Source: Blastocladiella emersonii ATCC 22665 (lineage: Eukaryota > Blastocladiomycota > Blastocladiomycetes > Blastocladiales > Blastocladiaceae). Taken from it: a stretch of DNA of 64,000 nucleotides. The notes beneath the pieces were generated by a model. It saw only the letters and a list, made by a program, of their open reading frames with translations. It was not told the origin of the DNA and ran no database searches. The stretch lies in contig JANHCV010000004.1 in the NCBI GenBank assembly GCA_025594325.1, positions 1,364,001-1,428,000 on the forward strand, written 5' to 3'. Made by a program: the position numbers and the translations under genes. Positions 1 through 11,423 of this stretch are shown one piece after another. The stretch's first letter is position 1. Every line of letters starts with the position of its first letter.

Positions 1-3000
1 TGGTCCTGCGGTCCGCTGCCCTTGTTTCTTGAGTCTTCTCTTTTGTGTTTCAGTTCGTGATACCTATCATCTAAACCGAAATCTCTGCTGTTTGCCTGCT
101 TCGCGTGTAATTTGATCTCGGCTTGTTCTCATTCATTCTCGATGGTCTTTCGACTTTGACTTGGTGATGCGGTCCATGAATCGAATGTGAGTAACATGTA
201 CCGGTGAGCTTTGATCATGTCATTACTGCAGCATGCTGTCGAGCCGGTGACCATGTGAAAAGCGTCGCGTTGTTCACGTCGCGGCTGCGCCACCCAGGGC
301 TAAGCCACCACCACCGACACTCGGTCGCCCGCCGCCGCTTTCTGCTTCCACGGCTTCCCTTCCGTTTGCATCTCGTCTTCTCAGGTCGCCGTTGACAACG
401 GGCTGTGCACCGGATTCAGGGAGGATCCGCAGCGGACGCTGACCGCACCTGCAGCTTTCCGCCGGAACGGAACTACGGCGCGCTGCGGCGCCGCCCCCGC
501 GTCGTTGGACCACGCGCCGTGGAAGTCACCGCCATGCCTAGGATCCAGCGTGGGACTCTTCTCCCATGAAGACTCAACGACTATTGACTCAATGGCTCAG
601 ACGTGGCGCTGATGATACGACGGCACAAGCAGAATGCACATCCTATAACTATGAGCAAACACCGCGTGTGATCGAGAGCTCACGAAGCAGGACGAGCGGA
701 GGGCAGCGAGCGCGCGTGCTTCTCCATTCACCCGCGCCCTGAGCCCCCAAGGGGACCGAGCCAGAAGCGCAAGGGAGAAGACACGCGACGGCACACACGT
801 TTCGTCTCCATTCACCCGCGTCCCGAGCCTCCATGGAGACCGAGCCGGACGACGCGGGGGAGAGTCCTCTGCGGCGGCCACGGCTTGACGGCGGCCTCGC
901 GTCACGATCGCACTTTCGTCTCCATTTACCCGCGTCCCGAGCCTCCATGGAGACCTAGCCGGGCGACGCGGGGGAGAGTACTCGGGGGCCTCGCACACGT
1001 CCCGGGCCACTCCGTTCACCCGCGCCTCGAGCCCCCATGGGGGCCTAGCCGAGAACGCGGGGGAGAGCCCGTTTGCGACCACCTCTCGCGCGCGTTCGTC
1101 TCCATTTACCCACGTCCCGAGCCCCCAAGGGGACCGAGCCGGTGACGCAGGGGAGAGTACTAGGCGGCAGAGTTAGCGCCTCGTGTGCGCTTTCGTCTCC
1201 ATATACCCGCGCCCCGAACCCCCATGGGGGTCTAGCCGGGAGCGCGGGGGAGAGTACTCGGCGGCGGAATCGCGCGGGAGGAACGACCGACTGCTCGTGG
1301 TGCTGCCACTCTTCTTGATCTGCGACGCGGTACCGCGCACGACTGCTGCGACACGATCGAGTCGCGCCGGACAGTTGAGGCCGGGCGGAGGACCGAGTTC
1401 TTGACGATGATGGTCTTGAGGTCTCAGCAGTCGCGGACACGTCGAGGCTGATGATGAAACACGACGCGCGACAGCGACCGCGACCGCGGCGGATCGAGTT
1501 GAACGAGCGTGCGCCTTGGCCAGGCCTTGCCGCCGAGCTTGGTCACGGTGCCCAGTACTTGGTGTCGAGGTAGTTGTGGTGGTCGGACGTCGATACACTA
1601 CACGGCGAGGGTTATGAGTTAGAGATCAGAGAGACCGGTTTGGGTGCGCATCATGATCATACCTGTCGCGATGCACCACCAAGAACCGAGACTGGAGCTT
1701 GGGCAGGGCAACGAGACTCTCAGCCAGCTCGACGTGAACTCGATGCCGAGCACGCCTTGGCCGTGATCCAGATCATGTCGACGGGTCAAGAGGGGGCGGG
1801 CGGAACTTGAGCACCGTCGTGGCCGTCATGTTGCGACGGGTGCAGCAGGTCCTTGAGGCGTCGCCGAGCCGTGGTCGTTGATGATCATGTGGCCGACTCG
1901 GACGAGGAGGAGGGAGGCCGATCGAGTTGATATCATGGTGGACGGTGAAGACTTGATGAGGCCGAGAGGCAGCAGGAGCGACGGGAGCTCGAGTATTTGT
2001 ACGGCTCCGGGGTGTGTCCGTCCATCCGCACACTGTAAGGTATTGTGGCTGTCCTAGCGAGAAACTTTGTGCAAAACCAGCCGCTGTTGCACAAAACCCC
2101 GCATAACCGGAAAATGGCACAGTATTGTCTCGCACTACGACGGGCGAGCATCGCTGTTCCGTCGGAGCGGCTCGAGGCGGGTGCACCTGCCATCGCGCCG
2201 CGGCGAGGAAATCCTCGATCGATGCCGCTCGCGACGCGACAAGTGCGAGACGACACCAAGAACGCGAGCTGGTTGGTAGCAAGTGGGTCACGATGAGTCG
2301 CGGCGCGAGGGGAGACGCGGCGCGAGAGACGTGGCGCGACGCGTCCGACCGTCAGGTGACTTTCACGTGCACGATGCGAGACACTTTTGCAACCACGCGT
2401 TTGCGAGACAATACTTCGTGCACTCAAACGAAGTCATGGTCTTAACTTGTTGCACGCGTTTGCTCGGTGATGTTTCCGTTCGACGAAGCGTCGCGTCGCG
2501 TCTTGCCGCGTTGTCTCGACTTGGGCCCGCGCTGCCTCAATGACACGACGCGGACTGCCCAGTGTAGTTTGACGACACAATTAAGTCAACACTGCTTCTA
2601 TTTGCTACAGGGAGCGTTGTAAGAGTCTACTGCCCGTCCGACCCTGAGGTCCTTACTCTCGCTTGACAACTCGCCACGCGGTGGGGAAGCCTGACTCTAC
2701 GATACCGTTTCCCTGAAAATTCCAGCGATGATGTGCGCGAAAAAGCTATATTGTTGTATCGCGCACGGTCCACTCATCCTTCCCACCAGCAACACCGTTG
2801 ACGGCAGCGGCGTGCCCACGAACAGCCGCCCGCGGTGCTGTACAAAGGGAACCACCCGCACGAGCGACGCGGCCTTTTCACGGCACCCGTGCGAGCGATT
2901 CCCCAGCGGCGAGAGGCAGGGCGTCCTTGGGACCTCGGATTGGGTCGACAAGCATGAGTGCGTCGGGACCGTTTGAGTGGTGATGCGACTTGAGCGAACA

Positions 3001-3692
3001 TCTGTTACGGAACGAGCAAGTGGGCATACCGCCGCGGTGATGCTGTTGTTTGGTGGAGCACGGACGGCGGTAGTGGACGCGAACACATGCGCTGCACACT
3101 CTCGAGATATTCCATTGGTTTTGTGGAATCAGAATCAGAACCAGGCTCGATTGGACGTGTAGTCAAGCCGGCCGCGGAGGGCATGATCGCCAAGTGAACC
3201 GTGGTTATCCCGCCGAGCCGCGGCCAGTGAGTCGCTGTGAAAGATGTTCCGCGGTTGAAGAAGCTGCAACGCATCGAGCTGCAAAGAGCGGTTGGAGACG
3301 ACCGTTCTGGGCTCCATCAAGACCTCATTCCTTGCTTCGGACGGCGCGACTGGCTTCAGGGTGCTGTTCGGGACTCCAACACTGCTACCACGTAAGACTT
3401 GACCGAAGAAAATCCAATGCAGCAAGTTTCATTCGTTTCGTCTAAGAATCAGCGATATGGGAGCAGAGAGCGGGTGGGCAGCACGCTACGCGTCGCTCCG
3501 CCCGCGGTCGGGAGTCACTGGCCGCTCGCTCGCATGAACGACGCGTCCACGCCGCGACCCATGGCCGTCGCTGCAGTCCGCGGTCTCCGCGCTGCTTTCT
3601 CCGTCGCCTCATTCAACAATGTGGTGAGCAGCGTTCAAGCCTTGCTAATGCGGTATATATATACAAAGCGACTCTCCCACCCGCCTCCTCCC
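1..3692. other. Gene-poor region, no protein gene recognised
   Basis: No reading frame here resembles a known family. All open stretches are short, overlap each other on both strands and lack convincing ATG/intron structure. The region contains the six-copy palindromic repeat at 720-1266 (listed separately). Around 2210-2520 there is a stretch rich in GCGAGAC and ACGCGT words, which recur in other spacers of this window. The last ~90 bases, including the TATATATA run near 3655, lie just downstream of the phosphodiesterase stop codon and probably belong to its 3' end region. Confidence 0.6.
720..1266. repeat. Six imperfect copies of a ~65-bp repeat with a palindromic core
   Basis: Copies begin near 720, 804, 918, 1007, 1098 and 1195, so the period varies between 84 and 114 bp. 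Each copy reads roughly GTCTCCATTYACCCGCGYCC, then a palindromic core, then a segment ending in GCGGGGGAGAGT. The cores differ between copies but stay self-complementary: CTCCATGGAG (copies 2 and 3), GCCCCCATGGGGGC (copy 4), ACCCCCATGGGGGT (copy 6) and the slightly weaker CCCCCAAGGGG (copies 1 and 5). In copies 2 and 3 an outer GTCTCCAT/ATGGAGAC pair is also inverted. The copies are diverged rather than identical, so this is an old array. Function unknown. Confidence 0.85.
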
Positions 3693-5397
3693 TCACGCCG
3701 AGACGGTGGCCGGCATCCACGCGAGCCCCTGGCCCGAGTTCTCGGCGGGGTGGATCCCGAGCGCGGCGCAGAGGAGACCGTAGACCTCGACGTTCGGGAA
3801 CGCGGGGACGGCGCGGTCCGGGTGCGTGCTGGCGAGGGAGACGGCCGACGAAAAGGACGGCCCGCGCGCGAGGAAGATGGCGTTCATGTCGGTGGTCGTG
3901 GACGGCACGTACCCGTGCATGCCCGTTGGGAGAGGCTCGCCGGGGATGTCCTCGAATTGGAAGCCCTGTATTTGGGGTGGAGGTTAGCTCAAGAGTCGTG
4001 CGGGAGAGCGGGTTCAAGCGTACATTGTCGGGCACGACGACAATCGGCGGGATCCGCGCGTTGCGGCCAAAATGCAGGTCGTCGGGCAGGTCGTCGCGCG
4101 CGTACGCCGTGTAGTTGACAGGGCTCGCCTGCAGCTGCGCGAGGATCGCGGGCGCGTCGTCCATGCGCACCGGGTCGATCATGACGATCGGCCAGCGGTC
4201 GCGGACGACGACCACGTCGTGGAACTTGCCGAGCGCGCGGCGCAGCGAGAGGCGGTGGCGGTCGGCCTCGGCAGTCGACGAGGGGTCCGCGGCCTCGGCC
4301 ATGCCGTGGTCCGAGACGACGACGACGTTGGTCGAGTCCCACATGCCGGCGGCGCGGAGGAGCGCGAACAGGTCGCCGAGCGCGGAGTCGACGCGGGCGA
4401 GGGCGTCGTTGACCTCGGCGGAGTCGGGCCCCGCGGCGTGGCCGGCCTGGTCGACGTCGGGAATGTACATGGCGAGCAGGTCCGGGACCGCGGGCGTGGC
4501 GGCGGGTGGCGGGTAGCGCGGCCACTGGGCGCGTTTCCGGCCGGGCAGGCCGGGCCAGTCGTCGTGGTCCGCGTCGGGCACGTTGCGCACGAGCCCCGTG
4601 GCATTGCGCGGGTCGAGCCAGGTCATGGCGACGCCGACGCGCTCGGCGGGGGTCCAGTGGTGGTAGTGGACCCAGTACCGCGGGCGGGCGCCGCGGAACG
4701 GGGCCTCGGACCCGGGCCAGCTGCTGACGGCGGCGGTGCGGCCCTGGCGCTCGACGGCGGTCCACAGCGGCTCGGCGGCGGCCCAGAAGCGCGGGTCGGC
4801 GTTGGTGGCGGGTTCCGTGTAGGTGAAGGTGGCGTTGAGGGCCGGGTCGAAGAAGACGTTGCTGACGATGCCGTGCTCGGACGGGTACCGGCCCGTGACG
4901 AGCGTGTAGTGGTTCGGGAAGGTGATGGACGGGAACGACGGGATCAGGTGCGCGGCGCGGAACCCGTCGTGGCTCGCAGTGAAGAGCGAGGCGAGGTGCG
5001 GGGTCCGGTTGCGCGACAGGTACTCGGCGCGGAAGCCGTCGATCGAGATGAGCAAGGTGCGGGTGCCGGCACTGGCGGCGGTGCCGGGGGTGGCGGGAGC
5101 GAGAAGGCGGTCGAGCGCAAAGAGACCGAGCAGGCCGAGCAGCGTCAGGCCGACCGCGAAGCCGAGCCGGCGGACGTGGTGGTGGTGCCGCGGCGACGCC
5201 CGCTTCGACGAGCCAGCGTTGAGCGGCACATCTTCATTCTCGGCGCCGTAGTCGAGGTCGACGGTCGCAGAGTCCTCGATCAAGCGAGCCTTGGCGTCGG
5301 CCGTGACGAGCCAGGCGGCGGCGGCGGCCGCGTCGGAGCGCGCAGCGAAGGCGGGCGACGCGGTGCGGCGCGTGGCCGTGGCGACCTTGTTGTACAT
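3693..5397 (-). CDS. Ectonucleotide pyrophosphatase/phosphodiesterase (ENPP/NPP family)
   Basis: Exons are 4024-5397 and 3693-3965. The 58-nt intron (3966-4023) has donor GTACGC, a CTAAC branch site and acceptor TACAG. The protein is 548 aa: a 78-residue cytoplasmic N-terminus, a signal anchor at about 79-96, then the alkaline-phosphatase-fold catalytic domain, so a type II membrane enzyme. Visible metal and nucleophile residues are ISIDGF (Asp 120), SITFPNHYTL (nucleophile Thr 159), DVDQAGHAAGP, VVSDHGM, and the final metal His in TGMHGY. That last motif lies only in exon 2, so the intron is required for activity. The family hydrolyses nucleotide or phospholipid phosphodiester bonds outside the cell or in the vacuole. 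The start is the first ATG in frame; the frame continues upstream without an ATG. It is divergent from the porin gene. Confidence 0.9.
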
Positions 5398-5930
5398 TTC
5401 GGCCGGGGTGGCGCAGCAGCGAGTGGCAATGGACCGAGCCGGCGTGATCGGTGGGCTGATGGGGCGGTTGGGGACGCCGCGGGCTCGGAACCGGTAGCGC
5501 TTCGGCGAGGCTCTAGCGCGACAGGATGAAGTTGGCGGGGAGAGCGAGACCAGAGACGGCGAGTGCAGCGACTCGCGACGGCAAGAATTACATGGAAGGG
5601 TGGCTAGTCGTGGAGTCAAGGCAGGGAGGGAGTGGGAGCGGCGATGATGGCGCGATGAGCGCGCGGCCGAGGAGGCTTGTGCGGGCGGGACGCGTTTTGG
5701 TCACGCGGCGCCCCAAAACCGCGGTTTTCGCGCGCGGCGGGGCAACACGTTCTGTTCCGCGCAGATCCTCGTGTGTTGGTCGGCCGGCCCGCCCCCCTGC
5801 CTGCCGTGCCGGCCGCGCGCGCAGTCCCCTCTCCCCCTCCCTCCCACAAAGCATCGCCGCGAGACTGAATCGGACAGCAGCAACGCATCAGCCGCTCCGC
5901 ACCACCACGCACCAACACCCCGCCACCACC
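5398..5930. promoter_or_regulatory. Shared 533-bp spacer between divergent ENPP and VDAC genes
   Basis: The two start codons face away from each other, so both promoters and 5' leaders must lie here. The VDAC side (5815-5930) is C-rich with CACCACC words just before the ATG, as in several other leaders of this window. No TATA box or recognised binding site stands out. Confidence 0.5.
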
Positions 5931-7020
5931 ATGCCCCCGATTGTGTTCTCCGACATTGGCAAGGCCGCCTCGGACCTGCTCGGCAAGGACTTCCCCGTCG
6001 GCTCCATCAAGCTCGAGGCCAAGACCACCGCGTCCAACGGCGTCGTACGTGTCTCTGCGCCGGCGGCGGGCGCGCCGTGTTGCGGCTGCTGCTGCTGCTG
6101 CCCCTGTGCGGGACGAGCGGGAGGGATGTCGGCGAATCCCGGGTGCCCCGCGCGAGACGGACGACGTTGCATATGTCTCGCGCGGATCTCGCACACGCAC
6201 AACAGCAGCAGCAGCAGCCGAGACACGGCCGCCACCATCACCTCAACAGCACAACTGACCTCGAGCCCCCGCCCGCCCGCAGAATTTCACCGTGACCGGC
6301 GCCAAGGACAACAAGACCGGCGGCATCGCCGGCGACCTCAAGACCAAGTACGCCGACAAGTCCAAGGGCCTCACGCTCACCGAGACGTGGACCACGTCCA
6401 ACGTGCTGTCGGCCGAGGTGGAGCTCGCCGACGCGCTGACCAAGGGCCTCAAGCTCAACCTGCTCGGCTCGCTGCTGCCGCACATTGGCCAGAAGAACGC
6501 CAAGTTCTCGGCCGAGTACAAGCAGGACGCGGTCGCGACCCGCTCGTCGATTGACCTGTTCAAGGGCCCCATCGCCACGGCCGACATTGCCTTCAACCAC
6601 GACGGCTTCCTCGCCGGCGCCGAGACCGCCTACGACCTGGCCACGGGCCACGTCTCCAAGTACAACGTGGCCTTCGGCTACGCCACGCGCGAGTACTCGG
6701 TCGCCCTGACCGGCGCCAATAAGTTCGACACCTTCGCCGGGTCCTACTACCACAAGGTCAACAAGGACCTCGAGGCCGGCGGCCGCGCCACCTGGGACCG
6801 CAAGGCGGGCGCCAACGTCAACCTCGAGCTCGCCGCCAAGTTCGCCCTCGACAAGGACGCCTTTGTCAAGGCCAAGATCGACAACGCCGGCAAGCTCGGC
6901 CTCGGCTACACCCAGGTCCTCCGCCCCGGCGTCAAGATGTCGCTCGGCGGTATCTTCGACACGACCCGCCTCGGCGACAACGTCCACAAGGTCGGTCTCT
7001 CGATCGTCCTCGACGCCTAA
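5931..7020 (+). CDS. Mitochondrial outer-membrane porin (VDAC)
   Basis: Exons are 5931-6044 and 6283-7020, giving 283 aa, the usual VDAC length. The N-terminus MPPIVFSDIGKAASDLLGKD matches the conserved VDAC N-terminal helix. The rest alternates short hydrophobic and polar segments as expected for the 19-strand beta barrel, and the end KVGLSIVLDA fits a beta-barrel sorting signal. The protein forms the anion-selective channel for ATP/ADP and metabolites in the outer membrane. The intron is long for this genome (238 nt, donor GTACGT, acceptor CCGCAG) and carries a short CAG microsatellite. Codon choice is strongly biased to C-ending codons, consistent with high expression. Confidence 0.96.
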
Positions 7021-7367
7021 GCGGTCTCGGGCGGGTCGCTAGTAGAACAGTTTTCTCCCCTGTCAACATCATCCCTCCTTTTGTCTGCCATTCCCGATGC
7101 AATCAAGTGTTTATTTTATTCACCTGCTCTGCTCGCTTACCGCTGCTTGTGCGCGGTCGGTCGTGGTCGCCGTGGCCGCGATGACCAGGGCCACGCCGCT
7201 GAGGTCGGCCACCTCGCCCGCGTCGCTCACGCCGTCGCCATGGCCACGAGTCTAACTCGACGACCACGCCCTCACGCCCGCGATCAGCGATGAAGAAAAA
7301 CTTGTATGCACATGATATTCACAGACGGCGGCCATCGCGCCGCCACCACCAACCTCCGTCGCTCAGC
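7021..7367. other. Convergent 3' spacer between VDAC and Lon genes
   Basis: This is 347 bp between the VDAC stop and the Lon stop. It must hold both 3' ends. No further gene was seen. Confidence 0.5.
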
Positions 7368-10264
7368 TTACAGCTTGGACGTGATCCGCGCGCCGCCCGG
7401 CGCGCCTCCCTCGGCCCCGGCCCCGCCGCCGTTCGTCGCGGGCCGCGCGTCGAGCGTCAGCGTCGCGGGACTGTCGAGGGCGGCGCGGAGGACCTGCGCG
7501 AGGTGGTCGCACAGGACGATCTCGAGGTCCGCGCGGACGTCGGCGGGGATCTCGGCGACATCCTTGCCGTTCTTGGCGGGGAGGACGAGGGTGCGGACGC
7601 CCGCGGCGTGCGCGGCGAGAGCCTTCTCCTTGATCCCGCCGACGGGCAGGACGTCGCCGCGGAGTGTGATCTCGCCCGTCATGGCGAGCGCGGGGCGGAC
7701 GGGGCATCCCATGGCGAGCGACGTGAGCGCGGTCGCGAGCGCGACCCCCGCACTCGGCCCGTCCTTGGGCACCGCGCCCGCGGGCAGGTGGATGTGCACG
7801 TCGCGCGTTGCCCACAGGAGGTCCGACGGCGAGTGCACGAGCCCGAGTGCGTGCGCGTGCGCGCGGAGCCACGTCATGGCGAGCTGCGCCGACTCCTTGA
7901 GCACGCTGCCGAGCTGCCCCGTCAGCTGCACGGCGCCCTTGCCCGGGTACACGCTGGCCTCGACCACGAGCACCGCGCCCGTGCCCATGCCCGTCCACGC
8001 GAGCCCCTGCACGAGCCCGGGGACCATGGTCCGCACGCCCGCGTCGCGCTCGTACTTGGCGGGACCCAGCGTCGCGGCCACGTCCGCGGGCGTGAGGGTG
8101 CGCGGGCTCGTGACGCCCATGGCGGCTCCCGCGGATCCCGCGGACGGCTTCTCCTGCGCCGTCACGTACTCGACGGCGACGGTGCGGCACAGCGCGGCGA
8201 TGGCGCGCTCGAGCCCGCGGACGCCCGCCTCGCGCGTGTACTGGGTGATGAGCGAGTCGAGGACCGCGTCGGGGACGTGGACCGCGTCGCTCGCTAGCCC
8301 GTGCTGCGCGAGCTGCTTGGGGACGAGCTTGGCGCGGGCGATGGCGCGCTTCTCGGCGGGCGCGTACCCGTGCAGCTCCAGCACCTCCATGCGGTCGAGC
8401 AGCGGGCGCTGGATCGAGTCGAGCGAGTTGGCCGTGGCGATGAAGAGGACCTGCGACAGGTCGAGCGGGACCTGCACGTAGTGGTCGACGAAGTGCGCAT
8501 TCTGCTCCGGGTCCAGCAGCTCGAGCAGCGCGCCCGACGGGTCGCCGCGCATCGGGTCGCGCCCGAGCTTGTCGACCTCGTCCAGCAGGATCACCGGGTT
8601 GCGCGACCCGCACCGGCGCAGCGCCTGCGCGATCACGCCCGGCATCGCGCCCACGTACGTCCGCCGGTGGCCGCGGATCTCGGACTCGTCGCGCACTCCG
8701 CCGAGCGCGATCCGCTCGAACTTGCGGCCCATGGAGTCGGCGATACTCTTCGCAATGCTCGTCTTGCCCACGCCCGGCGGGCCGTACAGGCACAGGATCG
8801 GGCCCTTGAGCGAGTCGCGCAGCTTGCGGACGGCCAGGTACTCAATGATCCGCTGCTTGACCTTGTCGAGTCCCTGGTGGTCGGCGTCGAGCTGGCGCTG
8901 TGCGGCGGCGAGGTCGAGGCGGTCCTCGGTCGCGGTCGTCCACGGCAGCGCGAGCGCCGTCTCGCAGTAGTTGAGCAGCGTGTGGTACTCGGCCATGTTA
9001 CTGCTCATCCCCTGCAGCCGCTTGAGGTCGCGCGCGACCTGAGTGACGACGGCGTCCGGGTAGCTGCCACCCTCGAGCTTCTGGCGCAGCGCCTGCACCT
9101 CGTCGACCTGCGCCGGGTCGTCGCCGAGCTCGCGCTTGATTGCCTCGAGCTGCTGGCGCAGGATCAGCTCGCGCTGCTTCTTGGCGAGATCGTCGCCCAC
9201 CTGCGTGCGGATCTTGTCCGACAGCGTCAGCACGTCGAGCTGCCGCTGCAGCGCCGGCACGAGCCGCGCGAGCCGGTCCGCCGTGTCGAGCGACAGCATC
9301 GCCACGCGGTCGGCCTGGCTCAGGTTCGACAAACCGACCAGCACGTACGTCAGCTGCGCGACCGTCGACGACTCGACGAGCCGGCGAAGCTCGCGCGCCA
9401 CGTCCGCGGCCATGGTCGTCGCCGTGTACGCCACGAGCTCAGCGGCCTGACGGCGCAGCGCTGTCGCGAGCGACTCGTGCTCCTGGTCCTCGGGGAGGTC
9501 TGTGAAAGGGTGGGCGTGAGTGGTCTCACTCGATGAGACAAGGGGTTCAGCGTACCCGAGTCCTCGAGCGCGGCAGTCGCAGCGAGCAGCTGGCGGTCGC
9601 GCGGGATCAGCTCGTCGATGCGCAGGCGGGTGAGACCCTGGACGAGCAGCACGGCGCCGCGCATCGGGCCGAGGAACGAGCGCTTGGCCTTGACGACGCG
9701 CCCGAGACAGCCAAACTCGGCGAGCTGGTCGGCGCGGACCGCGGGCCCGCCCTGGTTCGTCGCCGCCGCCGCCGCCGTGCCCGACTGCTGAGACTGCTGA
9801 GTGGACGAGGGCGAGAAAGCACGGCGCGTCACAACCGCCGTCGACTTGGTCTCAGCTTCGCTCGGCGCACCGGGTCCCGGAATGTGCGTGACGGGGACAC
9901 ACGCGACGAGCGATCCCTCCTCGGGGACGGCGCCGTCGTCGCGCAGCGCGAGCCGCAGCACGATGCCCGGGAACAGGATGCGTGCACCGAACAGCGGGAC
10001 GACCGGGAGCAGCTGGCGTGTGTCATCGGCGGCCCAGTCGCGCGTCGGCGCGCGCGATGGCGAGCTCGGCACCGGCGAGTGCGGGGACGTCGAGCTGCCG
10101 GGCGTGATGGCCGATGAGCGGCCCGCCGAGCGCAGGTTCGAGGAGGACGCTGGAAGCGACGCGGCGCCCGTGACGGTCGCCGAGACGTAGGTCGGCCCGC
10201 CGGCGCCGGCGATGGGGGTGGCGGAGGTCGGCTCGGCGGTGCGGGGTTTCGCGGGGGCGCCCAT
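7368..10264 (-). CDS. Peroxisomal Lon protease (ATP-dependent, LonP2 type)
   Basis: Exons are 9556-10264 and 7368-9499, with a 56-nt intron (GTACGC...TTCACAG). The product is 946 aa. Order of domains: a low-complexity N-terminus, the LON substrate-binding domain (about 80-370), the AAA+ module with Walker A GPPGVGKTS (about 476-484) and Walker B VILLDEVDKLG, then the protease domain with the catalytic Ser in KDGPSAGVA and the Lys in GGIKEKALAAHAAGV. The protein ends in SKL, a canonical type 1 peroxisomal targeting signal, and has no mitochondrial presequence. This separates it from the mitochondrial Pim1 form. Role: quality control of peroxisomal matrix proteins. The start is the first ATG of the frame (MGAPAKP). 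Confidence 0.95.
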
Positions 10265-10788
10265 GGGTGGTCGGTGGTGGTTACTTGGTGGTGAGGGTGA
10301 TGGCAGCAAGAAGGTCGGTTACGATTACATGCCCCAGAGAGGGAGACTGATGGGGGGAGAGAGAGGAGGGGCGCGGCGAGGTGCCGATGGCGATGGACCA
10401 CCGGTCTCAGGCGAAGGCCGCGTTCCGCCACGCGCCGTGACGTCAAAGGCGGCGCCGGGCCGGGACTTGCCGATCCTTTGGGACAAGGCATCGTGGTTCA
10501 CACGCATTGAATTTGAGGGGCCTTCTTCTCGAACATGAACTTTTAGCATGACTGGTTGATATTCCAGCGTATTACTGGCGCGTGAATAATACAACGAAGG
10601 GATCTGCAGCCCATCGCGATGCGCGGGTTAGCGTCAGGTGACGCTATTGTGCCACCACTCCCCTCTCCCCTTCTAACGCAAATCCGCGGACTGGTCGCTG
10701 ATCCCAACCGGCTTCCATGCAGCACTAGGACGAATCACAACGTAACAACCTCGTAACTCGGCGCATCGGACCACCCCCGCACGCCGCC
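10265..10788. promoter_or_regulatory. 524-bp spacer between divergent Lon and mL43 genes
   Basis: Start codons point outwards, so both promoters are here. Nothing else recognisable was seen; short open frames in it have no family resemblance. Confidence 0.45.
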
Positions 10789-11251
10789 ATGTCGCTCCCC
10801 ATCCCCAAGTTCAAGAACGGCCTCGGCATGTTCGTGCCGCAGGTCAAGCGCATCGTCTTCAACTACTGCGAGCGCTCGGGCTCTTCCAAGGGCATCATTG
10901 AGTTCCTGCAGCGCGACCTCAACGCCTTCGCCGCCGCCCACAACCACGTCGAGATCGTCGTGGTCCCGCGCCCCGCCAAGCACCCATTGGTCAAGGGCAC
11001 CTTCAGTACGGCGGAACGCTCTCCGTTGTGATTGCGAGCGGCATCAGGCACTGACCAACCGCGCGCAACCTGTAGTGAGCGGCCGCGAAAAGTCGCTGTG
11101 CGTCAAGAACATGACGCCCGCCGAGATCAAGAAGCACATCCGCCTGCTGACCGACGCGGCCGACGCCGGCAGCAAGACCCCCGTCAAGGGCGGCGTCATC
11201 AGCACCAACCCCGCCGTGCGCGGCATCTGGACGCCGTTCAAGCAGCTCTAA
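10789..11251 (+). CDS. Mitochondrial ribosomal protein mL43 (MRPL51/S25/CI-B8 fold)
   Basis: Exons are 10789-11005 and 11076-11251. The 70-nt intron has donor GTACGG, a CTGAC branch site and acceptor CTGTAG. The product is 130 aa, basic, with the thioredoxin-like L51/S25/CI-B8 domain: an N-terminal strand (VKRIVFNYCERSGSSKGI), an EFLQRDLNAFA helix and a VEIVVVPRP strand. The end, GVISTNPAVRGIWTPFKQL, is typical of mL43. It belongs to the large subunit of the mitochondrial ribosome. No long presequence is visible, which is also true of family members elsewhere. The gene is convergent with the M1 aminopeptidase; the stop codons are 172 bp apart. Confidence 0.9.
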
Positions 11252-11423
11252 GCTTGACCCGTTCCGCTCCGCTCATCGTCTTTCTTGTACCTACCTGTCG
11301 CTATATAGTTCCACCTTCATTCGTCACTACTGCTCTCTCTCGCGCATCAGAGACGGGATCAGTATGAACAAACAACTGGCGTGTCAGATTACACATGTCG
11401 AATCAAGCAAAACTCTTCTCAGC

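Noticed and set aside
720-1266. CRISPR array interpretation of the palindromic repeats
   Set aside because: Spacing varies from 84 to 114 bp, repeats are long and diverged, there are no unique-length spacers or cas genes, and the genome is eukaryotic.
4072-5529. 485-codon plus-strand frame opposite the ENPP gene
   Set aside because: Antisense to the catalytic domain with all phosphodiesterase motifs; composition typical of a shadow frame.
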